DNA of 5,770 nt from an uncultured Bacteroides sp. (GTDB lineage Bacteria > Bacteroidota > Bacteroidia > Bacteroidales > Bacteroidaceae). The position numbers were made by a program, and so were the translations under genes. This document shows positions 5,536-5,770 of the stretch, piece after piece. Positions within the stretch are counted from its first letter, which is position 1, and every line of letters begins with the position of its first letter. The notes below the pieces were generated by a model, which was not told the origin of the DNA, searched no databases, and saw only the letters and a list, made by a program, of their open reading frames with translations. The DNA lies in assembly GCA_905197435.1 (NCBI GenBank), contig CAJJYX010000182.1, positions 1 to 5,770 of the forward strand, read 5' to 3'.

Positions 5536-5770
5536 ATGGCAAAACAATTCAAACCGGAGACGCTGTGCGTACAAGCCGGATGGACTCCTAAAAAGGGCGA
5601 GCCCCGTGTACTCCCCATCTATCAAAGTACAACTTTCAAATATGATACCAGCGAACAAATGGCACGTCTGTTCGACCTTGAAGACAACGGCTATTTCTAT
5701 ACCCGCCTGCAAAATCCCACGAACGATGCAGTGGCCGCCAAAATTGCCGCCCTTGAAGGTGGGGTAGCCG
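5536..5770 (+). CDS. metY: O-acetylhomoserine sulfhydrylase / cysteine synthase-like PLP enzyme (N-terminal part; runs off the right edge)
   Basis: The first 78 residues are present. The sequence FKPETLCVQAGW, PRVLPIYQSTTFKYDT, YFYTRLQNPTNDAVAAKI and AALEGGVA is the N-terminal signature of the Cys/Met-metabolism PLP-dependent enzymes. The Y-x-R-x-x-NPT motif supplies the Tyr and Arg that contact the cofactor phosphate across the dimer interface. The closest remembered match is the Bacteroidales O-acetylhomoserine aminocarboxypropyltransferase, which makes homocysteine from O-acetylhomoserine and sulfide and is about 420-430 residues long. Roughly four fifths of the protein, including the PLP lysine, lies outside the window. 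Related cystathionine gamma-synthases and lyases share this fold and cannot be fully excluded. The gene has its own promoter region and is separated from the response regulator by 251 bp, so it is probably not part of the signalling operon. Confidence 0.85.
   Translation, partial: MAKQFKPETLCVQAGWTPKKGEPRVLPIYQSTTFKYDTSEQMARLFDLEDNGYFYTRLQNPTNDAVAAKIAALEGGVA

Overview
The window looks like chromosomal DNA from a Bacteroides-type member of the Bacteroidota. Evidence: two promoters match the Bacteroides sigma-ABfr consensus (-7 box TAnnTTTG), most genes lack Shine-Dalgarno sequences and have A/T-rich leaders, the protein families are typical of gut Bacteroidales, and coding DNA has moderate GC while the spacers are AT-rich. 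Species cannot be fixed from the sequence alone. No RNA genes, insertion sequences, CRISPR arrays or prophage genes are visible.

Left half (1-2647, all minus strand, read right to left): a tightly packed four-gene operon. In order of transcription it encodes a soluble VTC-type polyphosphate polymerase domain protein (2647-1868), a DUF4956 inner-membrane protein (1853-1182), a DUF2490 outer-membrane beta-barrel candidate with a signal peptide (1185-460, ATGA overlap with the preceding gene), and the start of a lipoprotein resembling the Cthe_2159-type carbohydrate-binding family (421 to the window edge, C-terminus missing). The gene order runs from cytoplasm to cell surface. This suggests a compartment-spanning system that makes, senses or moves polyphosphate or a related anionic polymer. 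It is the part of the window most likely to hold poorly described biology.

Centre (2648-2873): a divergent control region. It carries a minus-strand promoter for the VTC operon, a plus-strand promoter for the signalling operon, and, 5 bp upstream of the plus-strand -33 box, a near-perfect 12-bp direct repeat with a 21-bp period. That is the usual geometry of LytTR-family response regulator sites, and a LytTR regulator is encoded two genes downstream.

Right half (2874-5284, plus strand): a three-gene operon with a periplasmic Spy/CpxP-like protein (DUF4890-like, two LTxxQ motifs), a four-TM LytS/YehU-type sensor histidine kinase with an unusual proline-rich periplasmic loop, and a LytTR response regulator whose start overlaps the kinase by 29 nt. 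The likely circuit is an envelope-stress sensor that controls its own periplasmic chaperone through the direct repeat.

Right edge (5285-5770): an AT-rich spacer with two candidate -7 boxes, then the first 78 codons of a PLP-dependent O-acetylhomoserine sulfhydrylase (MetY-like), which runs out of the window and is an independent metabolic gene.
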